Shown here piece after piece: positions 21,724 to 31,250 of a stretch of 64,000 bases of DNA. The stretch lies in the NCBI GenBank assembly GCA_902604035.1, contig CACKXG010000001.1, positions 34,782-98,781 on the forward strand. Direction: 5' to 3'. The position numbers and the translations under genes were made by a program. The DNA is from an uncultured Pelagibacteraceae bacterium (GTDB lineage: Bacteria; Pseudomonadota; Alphaproteobacteria; Pelagibacterales; Pelagibacteraceae). Position 1 is the stretch's first letter. Each line of letters opens with the position of its first letter. Below the pieces are notes generated by a model. It searched no databases. It saw only the letters and a list, made by a program, of their open reading frames with translations, and was not told the DNA's origin.

Positions 21724-22548
21724 ATGGATATTAAAGCTTTTAAAATGGACGGTTTAGGTAATGATTTTGTCATCATAGATAATAGGCAAACAATTACAAA
21801 TTTGACGAAAGAGCAAATAATAAAGATTTGTGACAGAAAATTTATTGGTTGTGACCAACTAATATTGATTAAAAAAAATGATATTTCAGATGCTTCATTA
21901 GAATTTTATAATTCAGATGGAGGAATGTCTGGTGCGTGTGGAAATGGTACAAGATGTATTGCTGATTTATTAGGGAAAGAAAATAACAAAAAAGAAATTA
22001 TCTTAACAACTTTATCTGGCAAATTAAAATCAAATATTGTTGGAGAAAAAATGGTTTCAACAGAAATAGGTGTTGCAAAAACAAAATGGGATGAGATTCC
22101 ATTGTCTAAAGAATTAAATACGAATAATTTGGGAATTAAAATTAATGACAAAAATAATAACGAATTTTCTGGCGGAACCGCTGTAAATGTTGGAAATCCA
22201 CATGTGGTTTTTTTTGTTGATAATAACGAAAATTTTGAAATTGAAAAAATTGGACCAAAAATTGAAACCCACTCTCTATTTCCAGAAAAATGTAATGTTA
22301 CTTTAGCAACTGTTGTTAACAAAGAATTGATAAAAGTTAGAGTGTGGGAAAGAGGAGCTGGGCTTACCAAGGCTTGTGGAACTGCAGCTTGTGCAACAGC
22401 TTTTGCCGCAAAACAAAACGGACTGGTAAATGATAAAGTTGATATTGAATTTTCTACAGGTAGATTGACAATTTCAATTGATGAAAACAATAGTATTCAT
22501 ATGAAAGGACCAGTTTCAGATATTGAGGAGATAAATTTTAAAATTTAA
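21724..22548 (+). CDS. dapF: Diaminopimelate epimerase
   Basis: FKMDGLGNDFVIID...YNSDGGMSGACGNGTRC...KACGTAACA. Confidence 0.97.
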   Translation: MDIKAFKMDGLGNDFVIIDNRQTITNLTKEQIIKICDRKFIGCDQLILIKKNDISDASLEFYNSDGGMSGACGNGTRCIADLLGKENNKKEIILTTLSGKLKSNIVGEKMVSTEIGVAKTKWDEIPLSKELNTNNLGIKINDKNNNEFSGGTAVNVGNPHVVFFVDNNENFEIEKIGPKIETHSLFPEKCNVTLATVVNKELIKVRVWERGAGLTKACGTAACATAFAAKQNGLVNDKVDIEFSTGRLTISIDENNSIHMKGPVSDIEEINFKI

Positions 22549-23465
22549 TGGGAATTTTTGAAAAATTTAAATCAGGTTTTAAAAAAAGTGCCTCAGCTTT
22601 TACAACGGGTTTAAGAGATATAGTTGTAAAAAAAGAGATTGATGACAAAACATTAGACAAAATTGAAGATTACTTAATTCAATCCGATGTTGGTATTGTT
22701 TCTGCTTCAGAAATAAGAGAAATAATTTCTCAAACAAAAATTGATCCCAATAAAGATTTAACCGAAGAAATAAATAATATTTTAAAAAATTATATTATTT
22801 CAATTATGAAACCTTTAGAAAATATTGAATTCTTCAAAAAAAAAGAAAAATTAAATGCAACATTAATTTCAGGTGTCAATGGTGTTGGGAAGACAACTAC
22901 TATTGGAAAAATAAGCAAAATATTAAAGTGTAATGGAAACAAAGTAATGCTAGCTGCATCAGATACTTTTAGAGCAGCAGCTATAGAGCAACTAGAAAAT
23001 TGGGCAAACAAAGTTGATGTTCAAATAACAAAATCATCTCAAGGCTCTGATCCTGCATCAGTCGCTTATAAGGCTATTGAGGAAGCATTAAACAATAATT
23101 TTAATCAAGTTTTAATTGATACAGCTGGAAGACTACAAAATAAAAAAAATTTGATGGAAGAATATAAAAAAATTGCAAACGTTACTAAAAAAATTGATCC
23201 TGATGCTCCACATGATGTTATTTTAGTTTTGGATGCAACCTCTGGCCAAAATGTAATTAATCAAGTTGAAGAATTTAATAAAATTATTCCAATAACTGGT
23301 CTTATTATGACAAAATTAGATGGCACAGCAAAAGGAGGTATTCTTTTAGCTGTTGCTAAAAAATATAAACTACCAATTATTGCACTTGGATTGGGTGAAA
23401 AAGAAGATGATTTACAAATTTTTGAGGCCGAAAAATTCGCTGAGGCATTTACTCAAATTAATTAA
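22548..23465 (+). CDS. ftsY: Signal recognition particle receptor FtsY
   Basis: SGVNGVGKTTTIGKIS, AASDTFRAAAIEQLENWA, DTAGRLQNK, TKLDGTAKGG. Confidence 0.97.
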   Translation: MGIFEKFKSGFKKSASAFTTGLRDIVVKKEIDDKTLDKIEDYLIQSDVGIVSASEIREIISQTKIDPNKDLTEEINNILKNYIISIMKPLENIEFFKKKEKLNATLISGVNGVGKTTTIGKISKILKCNGNKVMLAASDTFRAAAIEQLENWANKVDVQITKSSQGSDPASVAYKAIEEALNNNFNQVLIDTAGRLQNKKNLMEEYKKIANVTKKIDPDAPHDVILVLDATSGQNVINQVEEFNKIIPITGLIMTKLDGTAKGGILLAVAKKYKLPIIALGLGEKEDDLQIFEAEKFAEAFTQIN

Positions 23466-24021
23466 TTAAGGTACTGGAAATTAAAGGTTTATAAAAACTA
23501 CATTTATAGTGTTCTTTAAATTCATAATGTCCGCAATTTTTAGCTATCGAAGAAATAATAAAATCAAATTTTCCATTTATAGGATAAAGCTCTAACTTTT
23601 TTTCAACAATATCAAATTTAAAATTAGATTTTAAACTTTTTACAGCACTAATCATCACCAGAGTTTTGTTATCTTTTAAAAGATAATATGCAAAATCATC
23701 TGGAAAAACCGGGAAATCATACTCTTGCAAAAAATGTTTTGCCATTTTGGGAAACCATTCATAAGAAATTAATGGCAAAGACTCTTTTGTTTTATAGTTA
23801 TAAATATAAAGATCTTTTGGAAAATCATTAATATAATTTGAATTTTCTCCTCGAGCTAAGACGGCTTTTTCACGAGTTTTAAAATATAATGCAAAATTTT
23901 TATCGTGCGAATTCATTTGATCAATATGAAAAAGGCTATCTACAGATGCTAAATTTTCTTTAGCATTTGATAAATTACTTAAAGAAAACAAGATAATAAA
24001 AAATATGAAAAGATTTTTCAT
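23458..24021 (-). CDS. Hypothetical exported protein
   Basis: N-terminal signal peptide (MKNLFIFFIILFSLSNLSNAKE); convergent 8-nt overlap with ftsY; no family recognised. Confidence 0.7.
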   Translation of the reverse strand: MKNLFIFFIILFSLSNLSNAKENLASVDSLFHIDQMNSHDKNFALYFKTREKAVLARGENSNYINDFPKDLYIYNYKTKESLPLISYEWFPKMAKHFLQEYDFPVFPDDFAYYLLKDNKTLVMISAVKSLKSNFKFDIVEKKLELYPINGKFDFIISSIAKNCGHYEFKEHYKCSFYKPLISSTLIN

Positions 24022-24069
24022 GATTTAACTTAAAAAAAAAATTTGAGTTATGTTTGTTTAGATTGTGGC

Positions 24070-24888
24070 TTAATTTAAACTATCAACAAATGATTTAAGA
24101 GCTAACACAAGTTTATCATCATATTCCATCATATGATCGTCATATTTTGTAAAATATGAATATTTGGGTTCACTTGCTAAATTAAAAATTTTTTTACCCA
24201 TCCAAAATGGAACTATTTGGTCGGCCTCACCATGCATTACTAATATTGGAATATTAATATTTTTAATTTTTTTATTATTTTCATACTTATCTTTTAAAAT
24301 TAAACCTACTGGAATATATGGATAAAAATTTTTCGCAGCCTCTATCATTGATGTGAAGGGCGTTTCTAATATTAATCCTGCAAAATTTTTATTCTGAGTA
24401 ATTTCAGTGGCAATGCCCGTTCCTAATGACTCTCCATAAATAATTATATCTTCTTCTTTTAGACCTTTTTCTTTAAGCCAGTTTATTGCACTAGCACCAT
24501 CTGTATAAAGACCCTCCTCACTTGGTTTTCCTTTATTACCGCTAAACCCTCTCCATGCAATAATTAAAAAATTAATATCCATGTCTTTAAAATGATTTAA
24601 CTTATGGATTCTGTTTTCAAGTGTCCCTGCATTTCCGTGAAAATAAACTATTGTTTTATAACTTTTTAAATTTTTATTATGAAACCAGCCTAAAAGATTA
24701 ATATTATCAGTTGTTTTGATGGTAACTTTTTCAATGTTAACTTCTAAATTATCTCCAGAATAATTATTCTCATCAGGATGATACATTAAATTTCTTTGAA
24801 AAAAGAATAAGAAAATTAATATAATTAAGTAAATTGCAACAATACCAATAAATAATTCCAAAAAAAAATTCCTACGTTTTATTTTCAT
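24070..24888 (-). CDS. Membrane-anchored alpha/beta hydrolase (serine aminopeptidase/ABHD-like)
   Basis: N-terminal TM; YFHGNAGTLENR; YGESLGTGIA; VMHGEADQIVPF. Confidence 0.88.
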   Translation of the reverse strand: MKIKRRNFFLELFIGIVAIYLIILIFLFFFQRNLMYHPDENNYSGDNLEVNIEKVTIKTTDNINLLGWFHNKNLKSYKTIVYFHGNAGTLENRIHKLNHFKDMDINFLIIAWRGFSGNKGKPSEEGLYTDGASAINWLKEKGLKEEDIIIYGESLGTGIATEITQNKNFAGLILETPFTSMIEAAKNFYPYIPVGLILKDKYENNKKIKNINIPILVMHGEADQIVPFWMGKKIFNLASEPKYSYFTKYDDHMMEYDDKLVLALKSFVDSLN

Positions 24889-26110
24889 ATTTTTTTCTAT
24901 TTAATATTAAAAAAAATATATAAGAAATAATACTTAAGATTAAGAAAACTGAAAAAGCTGATTTAAAAGCAAATATTTCTGTGTGACCCATGCCTTTAAC
25001 AATATCTATCACTAATCCCATTAGCCATTGCATTATGAATGTTCCTGCGAATATTAATAAATTAAATGAAGTTAATGCTTTACCAGCAGAATAACCTGAA
25101 AAAGATAGGCCCACAGCTGGCTGTGTAACTGATAAAAAAATTGAACTTAAAATAAATAAAGTTATGTAGAATGCACCCGCTTTTGGGCCAAGCAATATAA
25201 TCACAAACATTACAGAAAAACTAATTGGCAAACCTAATTTAAGTATTCTTTTTGCAGTAAAACCTATACCTGAAATTTTTGGTAAAAAATAACCCCACAA
25301 AAAAAAGGATACCAACATAGTTACATTGATCCAAAATAATCCTGTAGCGCTCTGAAGTGGTGTATAACCAGCAACTCTAGTCATCCATGGGCCTGCCCAT
25401 AAAGTTTGTATAGCCATTAAGCCCCCATAATTAAATAAACCCATTGGAATTACACTTATAAAAAATCTATTTTTCCAAACTTCTGATAAAGTTCCAGTAT
25501 TACTTGACTCTTCTAACTCTTTATTTTTAGTTAAATTCCATTTTGGAATGAAAACTAACATTAGAAAAATACTAATTAAAATTAAGATAGCGATACCTCC
25601 AAATATCCATCTCCATCCGAAACTAGGCAATAAAAGTTGCACAGGCAATGTGGATGACAAAAAACCTAATGATGCAATCATTAACATCCATGAGTTTGCT
25701 CTTTGTTGCTGATTTTCTGCATACCATATTCTGTAACCCGTTAACGGAGCCATCAAACAAGCACTTACACCTACACCAATTAGAATTCTTGAAACTAACA
25801 ATCCAGAAAAGCTTTCAGCTAAAGCAAATGATCCTGTTCCAACTAATGCAATTAATAAAAAAGAAGAGATAATTTTTTTTGGTCCATATTTATCTAACAA
25901 ATATCCAAGCGGTATTTGCATACAAGCAAAACCTAAAAAATAACCTCCAGCTAATAATCCTAAATCAGCTGCTAATAAATTAAATTCTGAGGTTAATACT
26001 GGTGAAAGTGTTGCAGTAATTGCACGTAACAAACATGATAAAAAATAACCAAATGCAAATACAAAAAAAACAATAATAGCCTGTTTTTTTGGTAAAATAT
26101 AATTTTCCAT
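24872..26110 (-). CDS. MFS transporter
   Basis: ~12 TM; PLGYLLDKYGPKKII loop motif; SRILIGVGVSACLMAPLTG. Confidence 0.88.
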   Translation of the reverse strand: MENYILPKKQAIIVFFVFAFGYFLSCLLRAITATLSPVLTSEFNLLAADLGLLAGGYFLGFACMQIPLGYLLDKYGPKKIISSFLLIALVGTGSFALAESFSGLLVSRILIGVGVSACLMAPLTGYRIWYAENQQQRANSWMLMIASLGFLSSTLPVQLLLPSFGWRWIFGGIAILILISIFLMLVFIPKWNLTKNKELEESSNTGTLSEVWKNRFFISVIPMGLFNYGGLMAIQTLWAGPWMTRVAGYTPLQSATGLFWINVTMLVSFFLWGYFLPKISGIGFTAKRILKLGLPISFSVMFVIILLGPKAGAFYITLFILSSIFLSVTQPAVGLSFSGYSAGKALTSFNLLIFAGTFIMQWLMGLVIDIVKGMGHTEIFAFKSAFSVFLILSIISYIFFLILNRKKYENKT

Positions 26111-26113
26111 TAA

Positions 26114-28765
26114 TTAAAAGTTTAAAGATATATCTCTATGAACTGAGTTACACCTAGCAACAAATTTAGCTTGTTCTTTAGTTAATCTGTTTTGAAGTCT
26201 AAGACCAATATTATGTTTGATAACATCATTATATTTAATTAATTCAGGTATCAAATTCTTATTAGCATCATCTCTCCATGAAACTTCTAAATTGAAAAGA
26301 TCAAAAGTCTCTGAACTTACTTCAGACAATTTTTGCTCATCCACCTCATCATTATCTATAACTGATATTAGGTCATCTAATTTATTTGCAAATTCTTCGG
26401 TTCCAGAAATTTCTCCTAGTTTTTCAAAAAGATTATCAATTATTGATATTGCGTTTTCGTAATTTCTATTATCAATATTATATTTTAATTCTTTTATTTC
26501 TGATGAAAGTTCTTTTAATTTTTCATTATCATTTATAAACATTACTATTTGATCCAGAGTTTCATAAGCTTCATCGACATTTTTTCTATACCTTTTTGTT
26601 CTTGTGTTTTTTGCTTTATGCAGTATTTCAAACTCTCTATTTTTAGCTTTCCAACTTTCAGGAACTTTATCTTGAAGTTCTTTAATTTCTAGCTCGTAAT
26701 TCTCGATCTTTAATTCTAATTTATTTTTATTTGATAAGTTATCATCATCTAAATTTCTTATTTCAGCTTTTGTTTTTTTAATTTTCTGGTCTATTTTTCT
26801 AATTTTTTTCTCAATTTTTCTTACATTGAAATGCAAGTCCCTATAATCTTTTGTGAATAATTCATATTCTTCCTCTGTTTTTTGAAGTTTTTTAACAATA
26901 GAAAAAGTCCCAAGCGCATTATCAAAATGCTCTTCAAAAATATCTAATTTATCCATTGGAAGATTTGCCGGAGTTAATTTCTGCATGTCTTTTATTGCAT
27001 TAGTAATTCTTTGTTCTTCAGTGTTGTAAATCGCAAATTTGTACTCTTGTAAGCAATATTGTAACTTTGGATTCATCGGTGGTGGAGCAACGTTTGATGT
27101 TAAATATGTTCTTGCTGGTAGATAGTTTACTAATGATGGATAGAAACCAACAATTCCAAGACCTATTAATTGTAAAATAATGAATGGAATAACACCTTTC
27201 CAGATATTTAAAGTAGTAACAAGTTTTGAAGCTACACCTTTTAAGTAAAATAATGCAAAACCAAATGGTGGTGTTAAAAATGAGGTTTGTAAATTCACCC
27301 CAATCATTACACCAAGCCAAATTGCACTTACATTAGCTCCTGGTTCAGCTAATAATATCGGAGCAATGATAGGAACAACAACAACGGCTATTTCTATAAA
27401 ATCAAGAAAGAAACCTAATAAAAAAATCACTGCCATTACAACAATAAACTGTGTCCAAAATCCCCCTGGCAAATCTTGAAGAAAATCTCTTACTAGCTCT
27501 TCACCTCCAAATGCTCTAAATCCAGAGGTTAACATTGCAGCACCTAATAAAATTATAAAAACCATTGAAGTCGTTACACATGTTTCTGTAACAACCTCTC
27601 TTAAAACATTCTCAATTTTGTATGCTCTCCAAAAACTCCAAACAATTCCAATTAAAAAAGTAATTGTAAAAAATCCTGTGATAAAAATTGCTGTAAGATC
27701 TCTAGTTTCTACAGCCTTAATATTTAAATTGTAATTATTAGATAAAATATAAATTGGAATGACAGATAAAATTGCAATTATAATTGGATAGTAAGCATCT
27801 TTTTTTCCTTTATGTAAACGATAACCAGCCATCATGGTTGCGCCTATTGCTCCAATTGATCCAGCTTGATTAACGGTTGCAATACCTAAAAGTATAGATC
27901 CTAAAACCGCAAAAATTAAAGCAAGTGGAGGAATAATTACTATTAAAACCTTAATCCAAAATTTTGAATCAAAATTTCCTTTAAATGGAACGGGAGGAGC
28001 TGCCTTAGGATTTAGTCTTGCGTATACAAATACATAAATCATATACAAACCAACCAAAACTAAACCAGGTAATAATGCCCCCAAAAACATATCTCCTGCA
28101 GAAGTAGATCCTACTCTAAATTCTCCGGGCATATTAAATTCACCAGTTAAAATTTTGTAATCAGTCTGACGCATAGTATTTGCAACATCAGCCGCACTTG
28201 CTAATTGATCAGCTATAATAATCAATACAATTGATGGAGGTATAATTTGCCCAAGTGTTCCTGATGAACAAACAATTCCACTTGCTAGACTTTTATCATA
28301 TTTATTATTAAGCATTGTGGGTAATGATATTAATCCCATTGCTATTACTGTTGCGCCAACAATACCTGTGGTAGCTGCAAGTAATGCCCCAACAAAAATT
28401 ACTGATATTCCTAAACCTCCAGGGATAGGTCCAAACAACTGCCCCATTGTAACTAAAAGATCTTCCGCAATTTTTGATTTTTGCAGCATGATCCCCATGA
28501 AAATAAATAAAGGAATTGCAATTAAAGTATCAGTTTCTACATCCCAGTAGTTACTCCTAAAGTTTGTAATACCGGCGGTTAACCATTCTTTAGGGCCATC
28601 AACAGCAAAATAAGCGCTACTATCTCCTGCAAATAAATAACCAAAAAAAGCAGCTAGCCCGATTGAAATTATTGCTGATCCAGGTAATGCAAAAGCTACT
28701 GGAAAACCAGAAGCTAATGCTCCAATCATTATAATTACAAGTAAAGCTAAAAATAAATGTTCCAT
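26114..28765 (-). CDS. TRAP transporter large permease (DctM-type) with ~330-aa coiled-coil C-terminal extension
   Basis: DctM motifs (IPLFIFMGIMLQKSKIAEDLL, LGQIIPPSIVLIIIADQ, GVNLQTSFLTPPFGFALFYLKG) followed by a charged helical tail (KIEKKIRKIDQKIKKTKAEIRNLDDDNLSNKNKLELKIENYELEIKELQDK). Confidence 0.9.
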   Translation of the reverse strand: MEHLFLALLVIIMIGALASGFPVAFALPGSAIISIGLAAFFGYLFAGDSSAYFAVDGPKEWLTAGITNFRSNYWDVETDTLIAIPLFIFMGIMLQKSKIAEDLLVTMGQLFGPIPGGLGISVIFVGALLAATTGIVGATVIAMGLISLPTMLNNKYDKSLASGIVCSSGTLGQIIPPSIVLIIIADQLASAADVANTMRQTDYKILTGEFNMPGEFRVGSTSAGDMFLGALLPGLVLVGLYMIYVFVYARLNPKAAPPVPFKGNFDSKFWIKVLIVIIPPLALIFAVLGSILLGIATVNQAGSIGAIGATMMAGYRLHKGKKDAYYPIIIAILSVIPIYILSNNYNLNIKAVETRDLTAIFITGFFTITFLIGIVWSFWRAYKIENVLREVVTETCVTTSMVFIILLGAAMLTSGFRAFGGEELVRDFLQDLPGGFWTQFIVVMAVIFLLGFFLDFIEIAVVVVPIIAPILLAEPGANVSAIWLGVMIGVNLQTSFLTPPFGFALFYLKGVASKLVTTLNIWKGVIPFIILQLIGLGIVGFYPSLVNYLPARTYLTSNVAPPPMNPKLQYCLQEYKFAIYNTEEQRITNAIKDMQKLTPANLPMDKLDIFEEHFDNALGTFSIVKKLQKTEEEYELFTKDYRDLHFNVRKIEKKIRKIDQKIKKTKAEIRNLDDDNLSNKNKLELKIENYELEIKELQDKVPESWKAKNREFEILHKAKNTRTKRYRKNVDEAYETLDQIVMFINDNEKLKELSSEIKELKYNIDNRNYENAISIIDNLFEKLGEISGTEEFANKLDDLISVIDNDEVDEQKLSEVSSETFDLFNLEVSWRDDANKNLIPELIKYNDVIKHNIGLRLQNRLTKEQAKFVARCNSVHRDISLNF

Positions 28766-28768
28766 TAT

Positions 28769-29752
28769 TTAATTCTTTAAAAGTTTATGACTGCTACTCA
28801 TAAAGTAGCTAGTGAATTGAGTTAACATACTTACTGCAAACACAGCTAAATAAACTGCCATTAGATAAAGTAAATATAATCCGTTTGAACCTTGCTGCGT
28901 AATTTCAAATGAAATTACAGGACCATTGATGATACTAGCTTTGCCCCCCATGCCTAAAAATATTACAATCAAACATAAAGGAATTCCTAGAATTAATGAG
29001 CCAATTGCATTAGTCCATGCTTTTTTACGTTCGGTAAAACCAGTATAAAGAACATCAACTCTAACGTGGCCCTCGTGAATTAACGCATATGCGCTTGCAA
29101 ATAAATAAAGGGCTGCATACCAAAAACGAACTAAGTCACCTTGGAATGCTTGTTCATATTGAAAAATAAATCTTGATAATACAATTAAAAATTCACTTCC
29201 AACTACTAAAACTGCTAACCAAATAAACCCTACAGATCTTGTAAAATAACCAATTACAAAAGAAGCTAATATTAAAGGAAAGTGTATATATGTGATTCTG
29301 AAAGCAGGTATTACTAAATTAATTTTAAGTTGTTCTCCAAAAATTGGCTCAACTAGTTTTTCTACTACCATGAATGAGATTAAAAAGTCTGCTACTCCAA
29401 CAATTAGTACAGCCCAGAAAGAAGATCTTACCACGTAAGCTGTAATTTTCGATAAGATCTCAGAGTCTGTTTGCAATGTTTGTTTTATGGATTTCAAGAC
29501 AAAAAATATAACTCCTGCTAAAGATACAAAATAAAATAGTAATTGAATATATGATAAATTTATTGCAAGCCCCTCTAAAGGCTTATTTAATTTTTTAAAT
29601 CCAAATAATTCATAATGAGCAAAAAGTTTTTTAACTCCTGGCCAATCAAACCAAACTGTTAAAACATTATTGACTAAAAAAACAAAAGTTAAAGCTAAGA
29701 TAGAATAACTAAATATTCTTATTAAAATAGATAAGTTATTTTTCGCCATCAT
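28769..29752 (-). CDS. TRAP transporter small permease (DctQ-type, extended)
   Basis: Multi-TM 327 aa; LIHEGHVRVDVLYTGFTERKKAW DctQ motif; between dctM and dctP. Confidence 0.88.
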   Translation of the reverse strand: MMAKNNLSILIRIFSYSILALTFVFLVNNVLTVWFDWPGVKKLFAHYELFGFKKLNKPLEGLAINLSYIQLLFYFVSLAGVIFFVLKSIKQTLQTDSEILSKITAYVVRSSFWAVLIVGVADFLISFMVVEKLVEPIFGEQLKINLVIPAFRITYIHFPLILASFVIGYFTRSVGFIWLAVLVVGSEFLIVLSRFIFQYEQAFQGDLVRFWYAALYLFASAYALIHEGHVRVDVLYTGFTERKKAWTNAIGSLILGIPLCLIVIFLGMGGKASIINGPVISFEITQQGSNGLYLLYLMAVYLAVFAVSMLTQFTSYFMSSSHKLLKN

Positions 29753-29778
29753 ATTAAATCTTTTATTGATATATAAAA

Positions 29779-29802
29779 AGAGGGCCCATTTAAGGGCCCT
29801 CT
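29779..29802 (-). terminator. Hairpin plus U-tract between TRAP-1 dctP and dctQM (intrinsic terminator / differential-expression hairpin)
   Basis: agagggccc-atttaa-gggccctct; minus strand reads AGAGGGCCC TTAAAT GGGCCCTCT TTTTATAT. Confidence 0.85.
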
Positions 29803-29821
29803 AGTAATAATTAGAATTAAA

Positions 29822-30946
29822 TTATACTCCTAATGCTCTATTTCTTTGAGCAACATATGGCCCGTCAGACAAGTTAGTCCAAGCACCAATTTCCTTACGA
29901 CCTTTAACAAAGGCAGCATGTACTTTCTTAGCAAGAGCACTATGTTGTTGAACTTCATCGAAAACTTCAGCAGCACCTTTAGCGAAAGCATCGTAAACTT
30001 TATCGTTAAACTTCTCTAGTTTAACTCCACTTTCGTTAACTAATCGTGCTAGTGCAGCTCCGTTTTTAGCATTGTATTCAGCCATTGTAGTTGTGTCAGC
30101 CCAATCACATGCAGTTTTAATAATTAACTGATCTGATTTTGACAAACTAGTAAACCAAGATTTGTTCACTCCACAAGCTAGTGTAGATCCTGGTTCATGC
30201 ATTCCTGGATAGTAATAATACTTAGCAGCTTCCTGGAACTTCATAGCTTCATCATTCCAAGGTCCTACCCATTCTGTTGCATCAATTGCACCAGACACAA
30301 GGTTTTCATAAATTTGTCCACCAGGAAGTGAAATTGGAGAACCACCAAGTTTTCCAAGAACTTGTCCACCTAAACCAGGCATACGCATTTTTAAACCTTT
30401 AAAGTCATTAGCTGATCTAATTTTTTTGTTAAACCAACCACCCATTTGCACTCCAGTGTTACCAGCAGCAAAACTTTGTGTTCCAAAATCATCAGTCAAT
30501 TCATCCCACAACTCTTGTCCACCAGCAAATTTTAACCACGCATTCATTTCAGCATATGTGAAACCAAATGGAACGGCAGTAAAATATCCAAACGCAGGGT
30601 GTTTTTTAACCCAGTAGTAATCAGCACCGTGATACATTTGAGAGTTACCTGATGCAACTTCGTCAAACGAGTCAAATGCTTTTACCCTTTCATTAGCAGC
30701 ATAATAAGTAACTTGAATTCTACCGTCACTCATATCGCTTAATCTTTGAGCAAGTCTTTGTGCACCAGTTCCTAGGCCTGGAAAATCTCTAGGCCAAGTA
30801 GCTACCATAGAAGCTTCTACTCTTTCTTTGGCAACAGCTGGAGCAGATAAAGCAACAGCAGCAACACCAGTTGCAGCTGCAGTTTTAAAGAACTTACGTC
30901 TTGAAGGTGATCTAGAAACCTTCAATGATTTTTTTTCTTTAATCAT
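29822..30946 (-). CDS. TRAP transporter substrate-binding protein (DctP-type) with Tat signal
   Basis: Tat leader SRRKFFKTAAATGVAAVALSAPAVA; DctP core KMRMPGLGGQVLGKLGGSPISLPGGQIYENLVSGAIDATEWVGPWND. Confidence 0.93.
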   Translation of the reverse strand: MIKEKKSLKVSRSPSRRKFFKTAAATGVAAVALSAPAVAKERVEASMVATWPRDFPGLGTGAQRLAQRLSDMSDGRIQVTYYAANERVKAFDSFDEVASGNSQMYHGADYYWVKKHPAFGYFTAVPFGFTYAEMNAWLKFAGGQELWDELTDDFGTQSFAAGNTGVQMGGWFNKKIRSANDFKGLKMRMPGLGGQVLGKLGGSPISLPGGQIYENLVSGAIDATEWVGPWNDEAMKFQEAAKYYYYPGMHEPGSTLACGVNKSWFTSLSKSDQLIIKTACDWADTTTMAEYNAKNGAALARLVNESGVKLEKFNDKVYDAFAKGAAEVFDEVQQHSALAKKVHAAFVKGRKEIGAWTNLSDGPYVAQRNRALGV

Positions 30947-31073
30947 TAGTATCTCCTCTTCTTTGTTAATTAACTGTACAGAGTAAATTACAAATGTGCG
31001 TTTAAGTCTAGATTAAAATAACTTTAAAGTATTGTATTACAATCTGAGGTAGTAAATTTTGAATTAAATAAAA

Positions 31074-31250
31074 TTATTTTTTGTCAAAAAAAGCTTCATA
31101 GATCATCATGAAGATTGCGATTGCCATCAATATATAAACTGGCAAAACATCGAAAAAACCAATCATAGTTGATCTAGTTAAAGTAGTAGCCAAGCCAACT
31201 AGAAATGCCGTTGCAAGTAAAGTTCCTAAAAATACTGTAAACTTTTGCAT
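31074..31250 (-). CDS. Small hydrophobic protein, 58 aa
   Basis: Manual translation MQKFTVFLGTLLATAFLVGLATTLTRSTMIGFFDVLPVYILMAIAIFMMIYEAFFDKK*; two hydrophobic segments; tightly packed against the amidase gene; below the ORF-track length cutoff. Confidence 0.65.
   Translation of the reverse strand: MQKFTVFLGTLLATAFLVGLATTLTRSTMIGFFDVLPVYILMAIAIFMMIYEAFFDKK

Noticed and set aside
21906-22490. 194-aa minus-strand ORF
   Set aside because: Antisense to dapF, which has clear family motifs.
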